Program-made: the position numbers and the translations under genes | Part shown: in pieces, positions 43,815-52,100 of the stretch | Numbering within the stretch: position 1 is the first letter of the stretch | Layout of the letters: every line of letters begins with the position of its first letter | Assembly (NCBI RefSeq): GCF_000412995.1 | Contig: NZ_KE332514.1 | Span: 102,268-166,267 of the forward strand | Origin: Treponema vincentii F0403 | Lineage (GTDB): Bacteria; Spirochaetota; Spirochaetia; Treponematales; Treponemataceae | Length of the DNA stretch: 64,000 nt | Reading direction: 5' to 3' | Notes under the pieces: model-generated | Databases searched by the model: none | What the model was told of the DNA's origin: nothing | Seen by the model: only the letters and a program-made list of their open reading frames with translations

Positions 43815-44819
43815 ATGAAAACGGTAAAAGCAACTTTCGGCTTGTTGTGTGCATTGACTTTGATTGCAATGACAACAATAGGATGCGAAAAAAAAGACAG
43901 CGGAGAAGCATCCGCTCATCAGCTTGATAGAACAAAAGAATTTATTACAGTTGCAACAGGTCCTACAAGCGGTATTTATTTCCCGATCGGCGGAGCGTTC
44001 GCCGAAGCCTTAAAATCGGCCGGGTATAATACCAGTTCGCAAGCGACCGGTGCATCAGCCGAAAATATTTCGATGATCTCTAAAGGAGAGGCTGAACTCG
44101 CAATTGCAATGCAGGATTCCGTTATGCAGGCATATCAAGGCTTCGGTGCTTATGAAGGTAAGCCGAATCCTAAGCTGACGGCTGCTATGCGTTTGTGGCC
44201 GAACTACGTACAGCTGGTAACGCTGCGCAAGTCCGGTATTAAAACCGTTACCGATCTCAAAGGAAAGCGGGTCGGTGTCGGAGCTGCGAACTCAGGCGTT
44301 GAATTAAACGCCCGTATGATTTATGAAGCCTACGGTATGACGTATGCAGACAGCAAGGTTGACTATCTTTCCTACGGTGAAGCGATCGATCAAATGAAAA
44401 ACGGTCAGTGCGACGCGGCTTTTGTTACGTCCGGTCTTCCCAACGGAACGATTATGGAACTTGCTACCAGCTATGATATGGCAATTGTCCCCATCGACGG
44501 CGCAGGTCGGGATGCTTTGATTCAAAAGTATCCGTTCTTCTCTCAGACTATTATTCCGGCAAATACCTATAACAATACCGCGGATGTCGATACTGTTTTT
44601 GTGTATAACATCATGCTGGTAAACAGCGACCTTTCCGCCGATGTCGTATATGATATGCTGACGGTTATCTTTGATAATATTTCGACAATTAAAGCATCGC
44701 ACAATGCAGCAAATAAACACATCGATTTGTCCTTCGGTGTAGAAGATGTAAAAATTCCGCTGCATCCGGGTGCCGCTAAGTTCTGGCAGGAAAAAGGTTT
44801 CAAGACCCCGCTGAATTAA
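43815..44819 (+). CDS. TAXI-family TRAP transporter solute-binding lipoprotein
   Basis: A 334-residue lipoprotein with signal MKTVKATFGLLCALTLIAM and lipobox TIGC. ITVATGPTSGIYFPIGGAFA is the TAXI-family opening, with TGASAENISMISKGEAELA following. It captures a substrate, often glutamate-like or another carboxylate, for the fused permease downstream. GGAGATACT precedes the ATG. A DUF1850 lipoprotein gene lies between it and the permease, the standard order for TAXI systems. Confidence 0.9.
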   Translation: MKTVKATFGLLCALTLIAMTTIGCEKKDSGEASAHQLDRTKEFITVATGPTSGIYFPIGGAFAEALKSAGYNTSSQATGASAENISMISKGEAELAIAMQDSVMQAYQGFGAYEGKPNPKLTAAMRLWPNYVQLVTLRKSGIKTVTDLKGKRVGVGAANSGVELNARMIYEAYGMTYADSKVDYLSYGEAIDQMKNGQCDAAFVTSGLPNGTIMELATSYDMAIVPIDGAGRDALIQKYPFFSQTIIPANTYNNTADVDTVFVYNIMLVNSDLSADVVYDMLTVIFDNISTIKASHNAANKHIDLSFGVEDVKIPLHPGAAKFWQEKGFKTPLN

Positions 44820-44828
44820 AAGGCTCTT

Positions 44829-44864
44829 GGGGATGTCTTAAAAGTCGTTGCTTTTTCGCCATCC
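44829..44864 (+). repeat. dispersed GGGGATGTC hairpin module
   Basis: GGGGATGTCTTAAAAGT is partly paired with a following CTTTTTCGCCATCC (ends near 44864). The left half is the same as that at 29355-29393, so it is a second, degraded copy of that palindrome. It lies between the TAXI and DUF1850 genes and may trim transcript levels. Confidence 0.6.
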
Positions 44865-44930
44865 ACGAAGATTACCGGTTGGCGTGCGGTGTGCGCAGCT
44901 AACCGGCTTTAAGTTTGAGGACGAAGTAGG

Positions 44931-45455
44931 ATGGAACGGCTTTTTATCGAAGTGCGGCGGATGCGTGCGGTTTTATGTCGGTATATGATGTATATGCTTA
45001 TTGCCGCTTCGCTGCTGCACACAAGCTGTTCCTCCGCTGAGACAATTGAAATTTCCAATCAGATAACGAAGGAAGCTTACCTGAGTCACATAGTGAAGGC
45101 GGGTGATATTCTTTCATTTGAATGGGAACATTCATTTGAACATGTCTTGTGGAAAGAATTTTATCGGGTAACCGATGAACATACTTTTAAACTCTTTACC
45201 ATTGCCGTTCAAGGTTTCGGCGCCGGCATTCCGGCCGAAATGGATTGTACCTATCGATATGAGGATGGGTTCATCTATATGGAAAATATAGAAGGAAGCG
45301 TGTTTAAAGAGTTTAATTGGATTCATTCGCAAACGCAACTCAAACAAATAACCCTCAACGATACCGTGCTTATATGGGGTACAGAACTTCCCCAAAGAGC
45401 AAAAATACGGCTTGCCTTACAAAGGAGTACATCTTGGCTACAGAAAATACCGTAG
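44931..45455 (+). CDS. DUF1850-like lipoprotein of the TAXI-TRAP system
   Basis: A 174-residue protein with a hydrophobic leader ending at LLHTSC, a lipobox. FEWEHSFEHVLWKEFYRV near residue 63-80 is the DUF1850 motif (W-x-H-S-x-E, then W-x-E-x-Y), and YRYEDGFIYMENIEG continues it. DUF1850 proteins are regularly encoded between TAXI binding proteins and fused TRAP permeases; their role is unknown. GAAGTAGG precedes the ATG at 44931; a start ten codons later is possible. It overlaps the permease gene by 22 bp. Confidence 0.78.
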   Translation: MERLFIEVRRMRAVLCRYMMYMLIAASLLHTSCSSAETIEISNQITKEAYLSHIVKAGDILSFEWEHSFEHVLWKEFYRVTDEHTFKLFTIAVQGFGAGIPAEMDCTYRYEDGFIYMENIEGSVFKEFNWIHSQTQLKQITLNDTVLIWGTELPQRAKIRLALQRSTSWLQKIP

Positions 45456-47398
45456 ATCAGCAGGCTCTATTGGAAGAATTTGAACGGGAAAGCAGAACCA
45501 GAAACTTTGTTAACCCGATCTTTGCAAAGCTTCTCAAATGGACTGCACTGTTGGTTACCTTTTACCATTTGGCTTATGCTTCCGGTTATATCCGGCCGGA
45601 GACATTGCGCCATCGTTCCATCCACGTCGGTATGATTTTATTTATGACCTTTGCAATTTACCCTGCCTTTAAAAGATCGAGCAGAAAGGTTATCGCATGG
45701 TACGATTACATACTGATGATATTATCCGTTGTCATTCCTGTTTATATGTGGGTAAATTATCAGGCTATCATCGATAGAGTAGGGGATGCAAACCTGACCG
45801 ATGTCATCATGGGTACGATATTGGTTGCGTTGGTGATAGAGGCCGCGCGGCGGATTACCGGTTGGGCGTTACCGATTATCGGGATTATCTTTATGATCTA
45901 TGCGCTGATGGGCGCACGGCAGGGGCTTATTCCGATAAACGTACCGGGGCTGTTCCTGCATAGAGGTTTTAAATGGCCTAAACTGATCGGACACCTCTTT
46001 TCAAACACCGAAGGTATTTACGGAACATCGGTCAACGTTTCTTCAACGTATATTTTCTTATTCATCGTATTCGGCGAGATTATGAATAAGTGCGGAATGG
46101 GGAAATTCTTTAACGATATCGCTATCGGTTTGGCCGGCCATACTAAAGGCGGCCCTGCAAAGGTAGCCGTTATTGCGGCAGGGTTACTGGGAAGTATCAA
46201 CGGGTCGGCAATTGCGAACGTCGTTACGACCGGTTCGTTTACCATTCCTTTGATGAAGAAAATCGGATACAGCAAAGAGTTTGCCGGTGCGGTTTCGTCG
46301 ACCGCATCAGTAGGAGGGCAGCTGTTGCCGCCGATTATGGGCGCGGCTGCCTTTATCATGGCGGAAACGCTCGGCATTAAATACAAAGAGATTGTCGTTG
46401 CGGCGGCCATTCCTGCGCTCATTTACTATTTGGGTATTATCTTTCAGATCCAGCTGCGGGCGTCGAAAGATAAACTGGACGGTATGCCGAAAGACCAACT
46501 ACCTAAGGTAAAAGAAACGCTGAAGATGTACTGGCATCTGACCATTCCGATTTTATTCTTGGTTTATATGCTGTTCTTCAGCGGTTATACCGTTATTAAA
46601 GGCGCTTTTTTAACGATCCTTTTAACCATTGTTATTGCGCAGCTTAAAAAAGAAACGCGCATGAGCTTGAAGGACATAGAGGATGCGTTTGTCGCTTCCG
46701 CAAAGTCGACGGTATCGGTGGCGATTGCCTGTGCCTGTGTCGGTATCGTTATCGGAGTGTCGAGCTTAACCGGTTTTACCATCAATATGGCAAGCGCGAT
46801 TATCTCGCTCGGCGGAAAGAGCTTGCTTTTGACGCTGGTCTTTACGATGGTAACCTGTATGCTGCTTGGCATGGGGTTGCCGAGTATTCCCGCGTATATC
46901 ATTACGGTAACGATTGCAGCGCCTGCGCTCATCGAGCTGGGGATTGTGCCTTTGGCGGCTCATCTGTTCTGCTTCTACTTTGCAATGTTCGCCAATATTA
47001 CGCCGCCGGTTGCGCTTGCCTCGTTTGCGGCCGCAGGTATATCGGGCGGTAATCCGATGAAGACGGGCATCGTATCCATTAAGCTGGCGCTTGCCGGTTT
47101 TATTATCCCGTATATGTTCGTCTACAATAATCAGCTGTTATTAATGGATACGAATATTTTGCAGGGTATCCAAGTTACGATTACCGCATGCGTCGGTGTC
47201 TTTTTAATCAGCGCCGCTGTAGAAGGGTATTTCCATACAAAGGCAAATATTCTTATGCGGCTGCTTATGCTGGCAGGAGCATTCCTGCTTATCGACAGCG
47301 CCTTATTAACCGACCTTGCCGGTGTCGGCATCTTTGTCGCTTCCATCTTTATTCAGCGCATACTCGCGCGGAGAGAGGCACGGCGCGCTGCTGCATAG
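45434..47398 (+). CDS. TRAP transporter fused permease (DctQM type)
   Basis: A 654-residue polytopic protein. The small DctQ-like part is N-terminal (helices near 35-120), and the large DctM part follows with a dozen helices: GSINGSAIANVVTTGSFTIPLMKK, VGGQLLPPIMGAAAF and the repeat-like LGMGLPSIPAYIITVTIAAPAL are hallmark DctM segments. It moves substrate with Na+ or H+. The start is a TTG at 45434 with AAAGGAG 9 bp upstream; the longer frame from 45317 overlaps the DUF1850 gene extensively and lacks a site. It is the last gene of the operon. Confidence 0.9.
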   Translation: MATENTVDQQALLEEFERESRTRNFVNPIFAKLLKWTALLVTFYHLAYASGYIRPETLRHRSIHVGMILFMTFAIYPAFKRSSRKVIAWYDYILMILSVVIPVYMWVNYQAIIDRVGDANLTDVIMGTILVALVIEAARRITGWALPIIGIIFMIYALMGARQGLIPINVPGLFLHRGFKWPKLIGHLFSNTEGIYGTSVNVSSTYIFLFIVFGEIMNKCGMGKFFNDIAIGLAGHTKGGPAKVAVIAAGLLGSINGSAIANVVTTGSFTIPLMKKIGYSKEFAGAVSSTASVGGQLLPPIMGAAAFIMAETLGIKYKEIVVAAAIPALIYYLGIIFQIQLRASKDKLDGMPKDQLPKVKETLKMYWHLTIPILFLVYMLFFSGYTVIKGAFLTILLTIVIAQLKKETRMSLKDIEDAFVASAKSTVSVAIACACVGIVIGVSSLTGFTINMASAIISLGGKSLLLTLVFTMVTCMLLGMGLPSIPAYIITVTIAAPALIELGIVPLAAHLFCFYFAMFANITPPVALASFAAAGISGGNPMKTGIVSIKLALAGFIIPYMFVYNNQLLLMDTNILQGIQVTITACVGVFLISAAVEGYFHTKANILMRLLMLAGAFLLIDSALLTDLAGVGIFVASIFIQRILARREARRAAA

Positions 47399-47410
47399 CG
47401 GTAAGTATAT

Positions 47411-47470
47411 GGGGCATCTTTAAAAAACCGAGTTTTTAGAGATGCCCCATCAGCAAAACTGAAACATCGC
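47411..47470 (+). repeat. GGGGCATCT palindrome plus shared tail, dispersed element
   Basis: GGGGCATCTTTAAAAA (47411-47426) pairs with 47433-47448 with one G-T mismatch. The tail CATCAGCAAAACTGAAACATC after it matches the element at 58004-58110, but the internal hairpin of that copy is absent here. It lies after the TRAP permease stop and can serve as a terminator. Confidence 0.75.
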
Positions 47471-47495
47471 AGCTTATCTATGTTTTTGCTGCCGG

Positions 47496-48488
47496 CTAGT
47501 TCAGCCGGCCTGTTTTCCAATGCCAGAGCGGTTTTGAAAGCGTGGATGAAAAGGTTTGCACGCGGTTAAAATCGGGAAGCCAGTCCAAATCGCTCACCAA
47601 TTCCTGATAAAACCCGTCGTCGATGTTTAAATCTTCAAGAAAGGTACGCAGTGTGAGGTCTTCCGATTCGTTGAGCAGGCGGTTTGAAAAAACGTCGATG
47701 TGCCGTGCCTTAGGATTCGCCGTGATGGGTGTATACTGTGTCATCAGCGAAAGCAATGCCTTGCCTTTGAGTTTTTGTGCAAACCACCGAAGAACCGCCT
47801 GCGAATCCTCCAATTTTCCCGGAAGTGCGAGGTGCCGTACGATAACGCCCGACAGCATTTTTCCGAACGGATAGCGCTCATCGGGAGGTGTAATGATGAG
47901 GGGAGAAAGTCGTGCCATTGTCTCGATTGCGGTGCACGCTTGTTCGGGATAATCGGGTGCGGCAAAAACACGGCGGGAGGTTTCGGTGTTAAGCGTTTTC
48001 AGGTCGGGCAGCCAGCCGTCGACCGCATCCGCAATCGATTTGAGCGCTTCCGCCGTTTCGTACGCGGAGGAATTCCATACGACGGGAATGGTTAAGCCGT
48101 GCTGTTTTGCTGCACGGAGCCCCGCCCCCAAAGCAGGTACCGCATGGCTGCCCGTAACGATGTTGATGTTTTCCGCTCCCGCTTCCTGCAGCATCAGGCA
48201 TATTTCAATAAATTCCTGCTCGGTTACCGCGCGCCCCATTCCGTCTTGTGAAATTTGAAAGTTCTGGCAAAAAACGCAACGGAGATTACAGCCTGTAAGG
48301 AATATCGTTCCCGAACCGCCCGCGCCGCTGACAGGAGGCTCTTCACCGAAGTGCAAGCCGGCCCACGCAATGCGCAGCTCTGCCGTTTCTCCGCAAAGGC
48401 CCCGCTCTCCGGCGTTTCTATTTACTCCGCAGCGCTTGGGGCATGCAGTGCAATTCTCGTATTCTGCGCAGCAAAAATCCCGTATCAC
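47496..48488 (-). CDS. radical SAM protein, PflX-like (COG1313)
   Basis: A 330-residue protein. The radical SAM motif CNLRCVFC lies near residue 72-79 after GTIFLTG, and an N-terminal cysteine-rich part (CCAEYENCTACPKRCGVN) probably binds a second iron-sulfur cluster or zinc. NINIVTGSHAVPALGAGLRAA and SSAYETAEALKSIADAVDGWLPDLK continue the COG1313 pattern. Often annotated as a pyruvate-formate-lyase activase paralogue; its target is unknown. AGGAACAATACT before the GTG at 48488 supports this start; a TTG at 48521 is possible but lacks a site and overlaps the upstream gene. Confidence 0.82.
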   Translation of the reverse strand: MIRDFCCAEYENCTACPKRCGVNRNAGERGLCGETAELRIAWAGLHFGEEPPVSGAGGSGTIFLTGCNLRCVFCQNFQISQDGMGRAVTEQEFIEICLMLQEAGAENINIVTGSHAVPALGAGLRAAKQHGLTIPVVWNSSAYETAEALKSIADAVDGWLPDLKTLNTETSRRVFAAPDYPEQACTAIETMARLSPLIITPPDERYPFGKMLSGVIVRHLALPGKLEDSQAVLRWFAQKLKGKALLSLMTQYTPITANPKARHIDVFSNRLLNESEDLTLRTFLEDLNIDDGFYQELVSDLDWLPDFNRVQTFSSTLSKPLWHWKTGRLN

Positions 48489-48498
48489 AGTATTGTTC

Positions 48499-48873
48499 CT
48501 ATTCGAGCTTATGCCGTTCAACCATAACGCTCATAATAGTGCTTACGGTGTGCATGTCGAGCGATTCTGCCGCAGCCGAAATAATCGCGTGTAATTCTTC
48601 CCAGTCCTCATCGGAAAAATCCATATCGCTGCCGAAGCTGCCGTCAAAGAGCGAAAAGACGGTATAGAACCAATCGGCTGCTTTCTCCTTTGTATCGTGG
48701 ATATGTGCTTGCAGCCAATACGCTGCCGCATCTTCCGCTAACGGCAGCAAACTTTTATCGTAATTGCGAATGGTCTGAACAAAAAACGAACTCAGTTCTT
48801 GCCGGAATGCCGAATCGGATAACTTTTCGATTCTCCGCCGTGCATCGGCATAAAATTTTTCAAGGATATTCAT
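48499..48873 (-). CDS. small hypothetical acidic protein
   Basis: A 124-residue helical protein (MNILEKFYADARRRIEKL, then a WLQAHIHDTKEKAADWFYTV segment) without signal peptide. I do not recognise the family. The stretch DFSDEDWEELHAIISAAAE is strongly acidic. The frame extends upstream to 48951 but the ATG at 48873 starts the charged helix. It is just upstream of the PflX-like gene on the same strand and may be cotranscribed with it. Confidence 0.5.
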   Translation of the reverse strand: MNILEKFYADARRRIEKLSDSAFRQELSSFFVQTIRNYDKSLLPLAEDAAAYWLQAHIHDTKEKAADWFYTVFSLFDGSFGSDMDFSDEDWEELHAIISAAAESLDMHTVSTIMSVMVERHKLE

Positions 48874-49015
48874 AGAACCGTTACTATAAGAAAAAGCCCT
48901 ATAAATGACAAGAAGCGTGTCGTATTGTTGTAAAAAATTGTATGGAAACACTTATATCAAATTATGTTAAATTGTAGTATTCCATTAGGTATTATAATAG
49001 TATAATATAAGGACG

Positions 49016-49043
49016 CTCTAAAAATTTAACCGAATTTTTAGAG
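49016..49043 (+). repeat. dispersed CTCTAAAAATT palindrome in the leader of the surface protein gene
   Basis: CTCTAAAAATT (49016-49026) and its complement (49033-49043) form an 11-bp stem. Two TATAAT-like boxes lie just upstream (about 48993 and 49001). If these are the promoter, the hairpin is in the 5' leader, 73 bp before the ATG, where it could act as an attenuator. Confidence 0.6.
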
Positions 49044-49115
49044 GCTTTCTATAGCTGAATATTGCGGGTTAGCTCTCTCAAATTATTAAGATTATTAAGA
49101 AGCGGGAACTTTTCT

Positions 49116-52100
49116 ATGCGTAAAGCTTTTATCATTGTAACGGGAATACTCTTTACTCTTTTATCGGCAGCGTGCCGTCCGTTTACGGCGGATATTGGCA
49201 GTTATCTCGGTTATTGGTCAAGCGAGGCGTTTGTCGTAAGCGCAGATATAAACACTGAAACACAAAATGATGCAAGCGGGATGGTAAGCGTTGCTTCGGC
49301 GAAAGACGTTATCATTACGCTGAAAGTTCAAAATCCCAAGTCGTTTAAACTGGTTATGCCGTCGGCTTCCGAAACAAGAAATATCGTTGACTTTGCTCAG
49401 CTTACGGGAACAAAACCTGTAGTCGATAGCGATTACACGTTAGAGCAGCCTGATGATGACCGCAAAGTGTTAACGCTCACGTATAAGGCCGGTTTTCTGC
49501 AAAACTCCGAATGGGGCGAAAAAGATGTGTCGTCTACGATTACCCTCTATGCCGATGACGGCAGAGAATTTAAGCATCCTTATACATTTAAGATAAAAGC
49601 AAATACACCGCCTGCGACACCGGGCTTTACCGTTGCAAAGACAGCCGGTACTCCTGCTTACTATGTGCTGTGCATCACCGTACCGGATATGGATAAGAAA
49701 GTGCAAGGCAGCAGGCTTTTGCACAAGGACATTACCCGCATCGAGGTAAATGGGACGCCGTATCCGTTCTCGGTGAACGAGGCAGAGAATAGATTTGAAA
49801 AACCCGAAAGCGGTCTCTTTATGAGCTATTCCGCTGTAGAAAAGCTCGATGATTCCGATGCTGCTGATGTCCCGTCCGGCGGCTGGGTTCTGTACTATAA
49901 AACCGATGTTGAAGTAAGAGAAGGAGCTGCAAAAAAAGACTATACGGTGCGGCTTGCTGATGCAAAAGGCTTAGTTTCCGGCATATTGAACGCAAGTACC
50001 AAGCCGAACAAGGCAGAAGTGGAAAAGGTGGATATTACGAAGGGTAACATTTTCGGTTCCGGAAGCGGAAACAGCGAGGGCGACCCTGTAATTATTGCCT
50101 GTGATAGCACCGGAGCAGAGCTGAAAGTTTCTTCTGCGACGGCAGGTGTTACGGTGCATGGTACGCTGACCGCCGGCACTGCGGAGTCTACTCAATACAA
50201 CGGCAATCCCATAACCGTGCCGCTTCCGTTAAACGGCGCCGGTGAAAAGACCTACAAGCTGGAGTATTACACGGACGGAGAAGGATTTGCCAGAACGGAC
50301 GTAAAGACAGTCTACTATAAGATACTGAAAGGATATACGGTAACCTTTGATGCAAATAGCGGCACATATCCGGGCGGCACTACCGCGGTTTGCAAGCACG
50401 TGCTGTACGGCAGTACGGTGAGCGAACCCGATCCGCTGCCGGTAAAACAGGGTTATTATCTCCCCGGTTGGTATCGGACTGCCGATGGTTCGGGACAAGA
50501 ATGGAACTTTGCAGACGACACGGTAACAAACGATATAACGCTGTACGCCGACTGGGCTGCCGGCGAGGGAACGAAATACAAGGTAGAACACTATCGGCAG
50601 AATATCGCGGATGATAATTATGAGCTTGCCGATACCGAGAATAAGACCGGTACAACGGAGGGAAAGGCCGGTTATAGTCCCAAAACAGGAGCAGAAGCAT
50701 ATCCGGGCTGTGAGTATGATTCTACACTCACGAGAATAAACGGCGTGGTACAGACAACCGGTTCTATAAACGCAGACGAGAGTACCGTCGTGCAACTCTA
50801 TTATAAGCGGAAAACATATACCGTAAACTTTAGCGTAGACGGCTCAGGCGGCACTATCAGTGCGGCTGTTACGGGCGGTTCTGTAACCTCAACAAGCTCC
50901 GCTTCGGTAAAACACGACGGAAGCATATCCTTTACGGCGACGCCCGAAACGGGGTATGCAGTTGCAGGCTGGACGGTTTCACCGGGCAGCTTTACGTCGG
51001 GCGCCAATATCGATCAATCGGCAACGCTTTCCAATGTAACAGCCGGTGCAACCGTTACGGTGAAGTTTTTTGAGAATACAATAAACGGGGCAGCCGGTCC
51101 CAATGAGGCATGGAAAAAACTTAGAAAAGCGGTAAATGAAGCTCCTGCCGGCGGAACCATCGTCATAAACGGGGAAATTAAGGCAACGAATGATGCCGAC
51201 AACAACGGCGAAATCCTCGTCAACAAGAACCTGACGATTAAACCGAAGAACAACGCCGGCGTGCTCGACGCAAACAAAAAGGCAGACGGTAAACCTGCGC
51301 ACCGCATCTTCAAAGTATACGGCGCGGGCGTAACGCTCACGCTTAAAGACCTGACGCTTACAGGCGGCATCGCGGAAACGTCGGGGGATGCTTTAGGCGG
51401 CGGCATTTCCGTTACAAACGGCGGAAAACTGACGCTTCAAAACACAACGATAACCCACTGCCAAGCCAACTACGGCGGAGCCGTGCTCGTAGACGGTTCA
51501 TCATCTTCCGTAACGATGACCGGCGGGGAAATTACCGGCAATACCGGAAAATTGGGCGGCGGAGGCGCGTATGTGCATGAGGGAACCTTTACGCTCGGTA
51601 CCGGCGCGTCGATTAAAAGCAATATAGCCGAAGGGTCTAACGGCGGAGGCGTATACGTCGATACATACGGAACGCTCAATATAAACGGCGGTTTCATTCA
51701 ATCGAACAAGGCGACACAATCCGGAAGCGCGGTCGGAAACGGCGGCGGCGTGTATGTATTCGGAAACACTGGCGACAAAGGCAAAGTCATTATGACCGCA
51801 GGCACCATCGGCGGAGACTCTGCTTCCGACGGCAACACCGCAGGATTTGACGGCGGCGTGTACAGAGGAGTGGGCGGCGGCGTGTACAGCGAGGGCGGCA
51901 CATTTGAAATATCCTCCGGCGAAATTAAAAGCAACAACGCCAATAGCGGCGGCGGCATCTATGTAAAAGGCGCGGGCGCAACGCTTACAATGAGCGGCGG
52001 TAAGATTTCCGCAAACAAAGCGGTAACAGACTCGTCTGCGCCGAGCGGACAGCAAGGCGGTGCGGGCGGCGGCATTGTGATTGATACCGGCGCAAAGCTG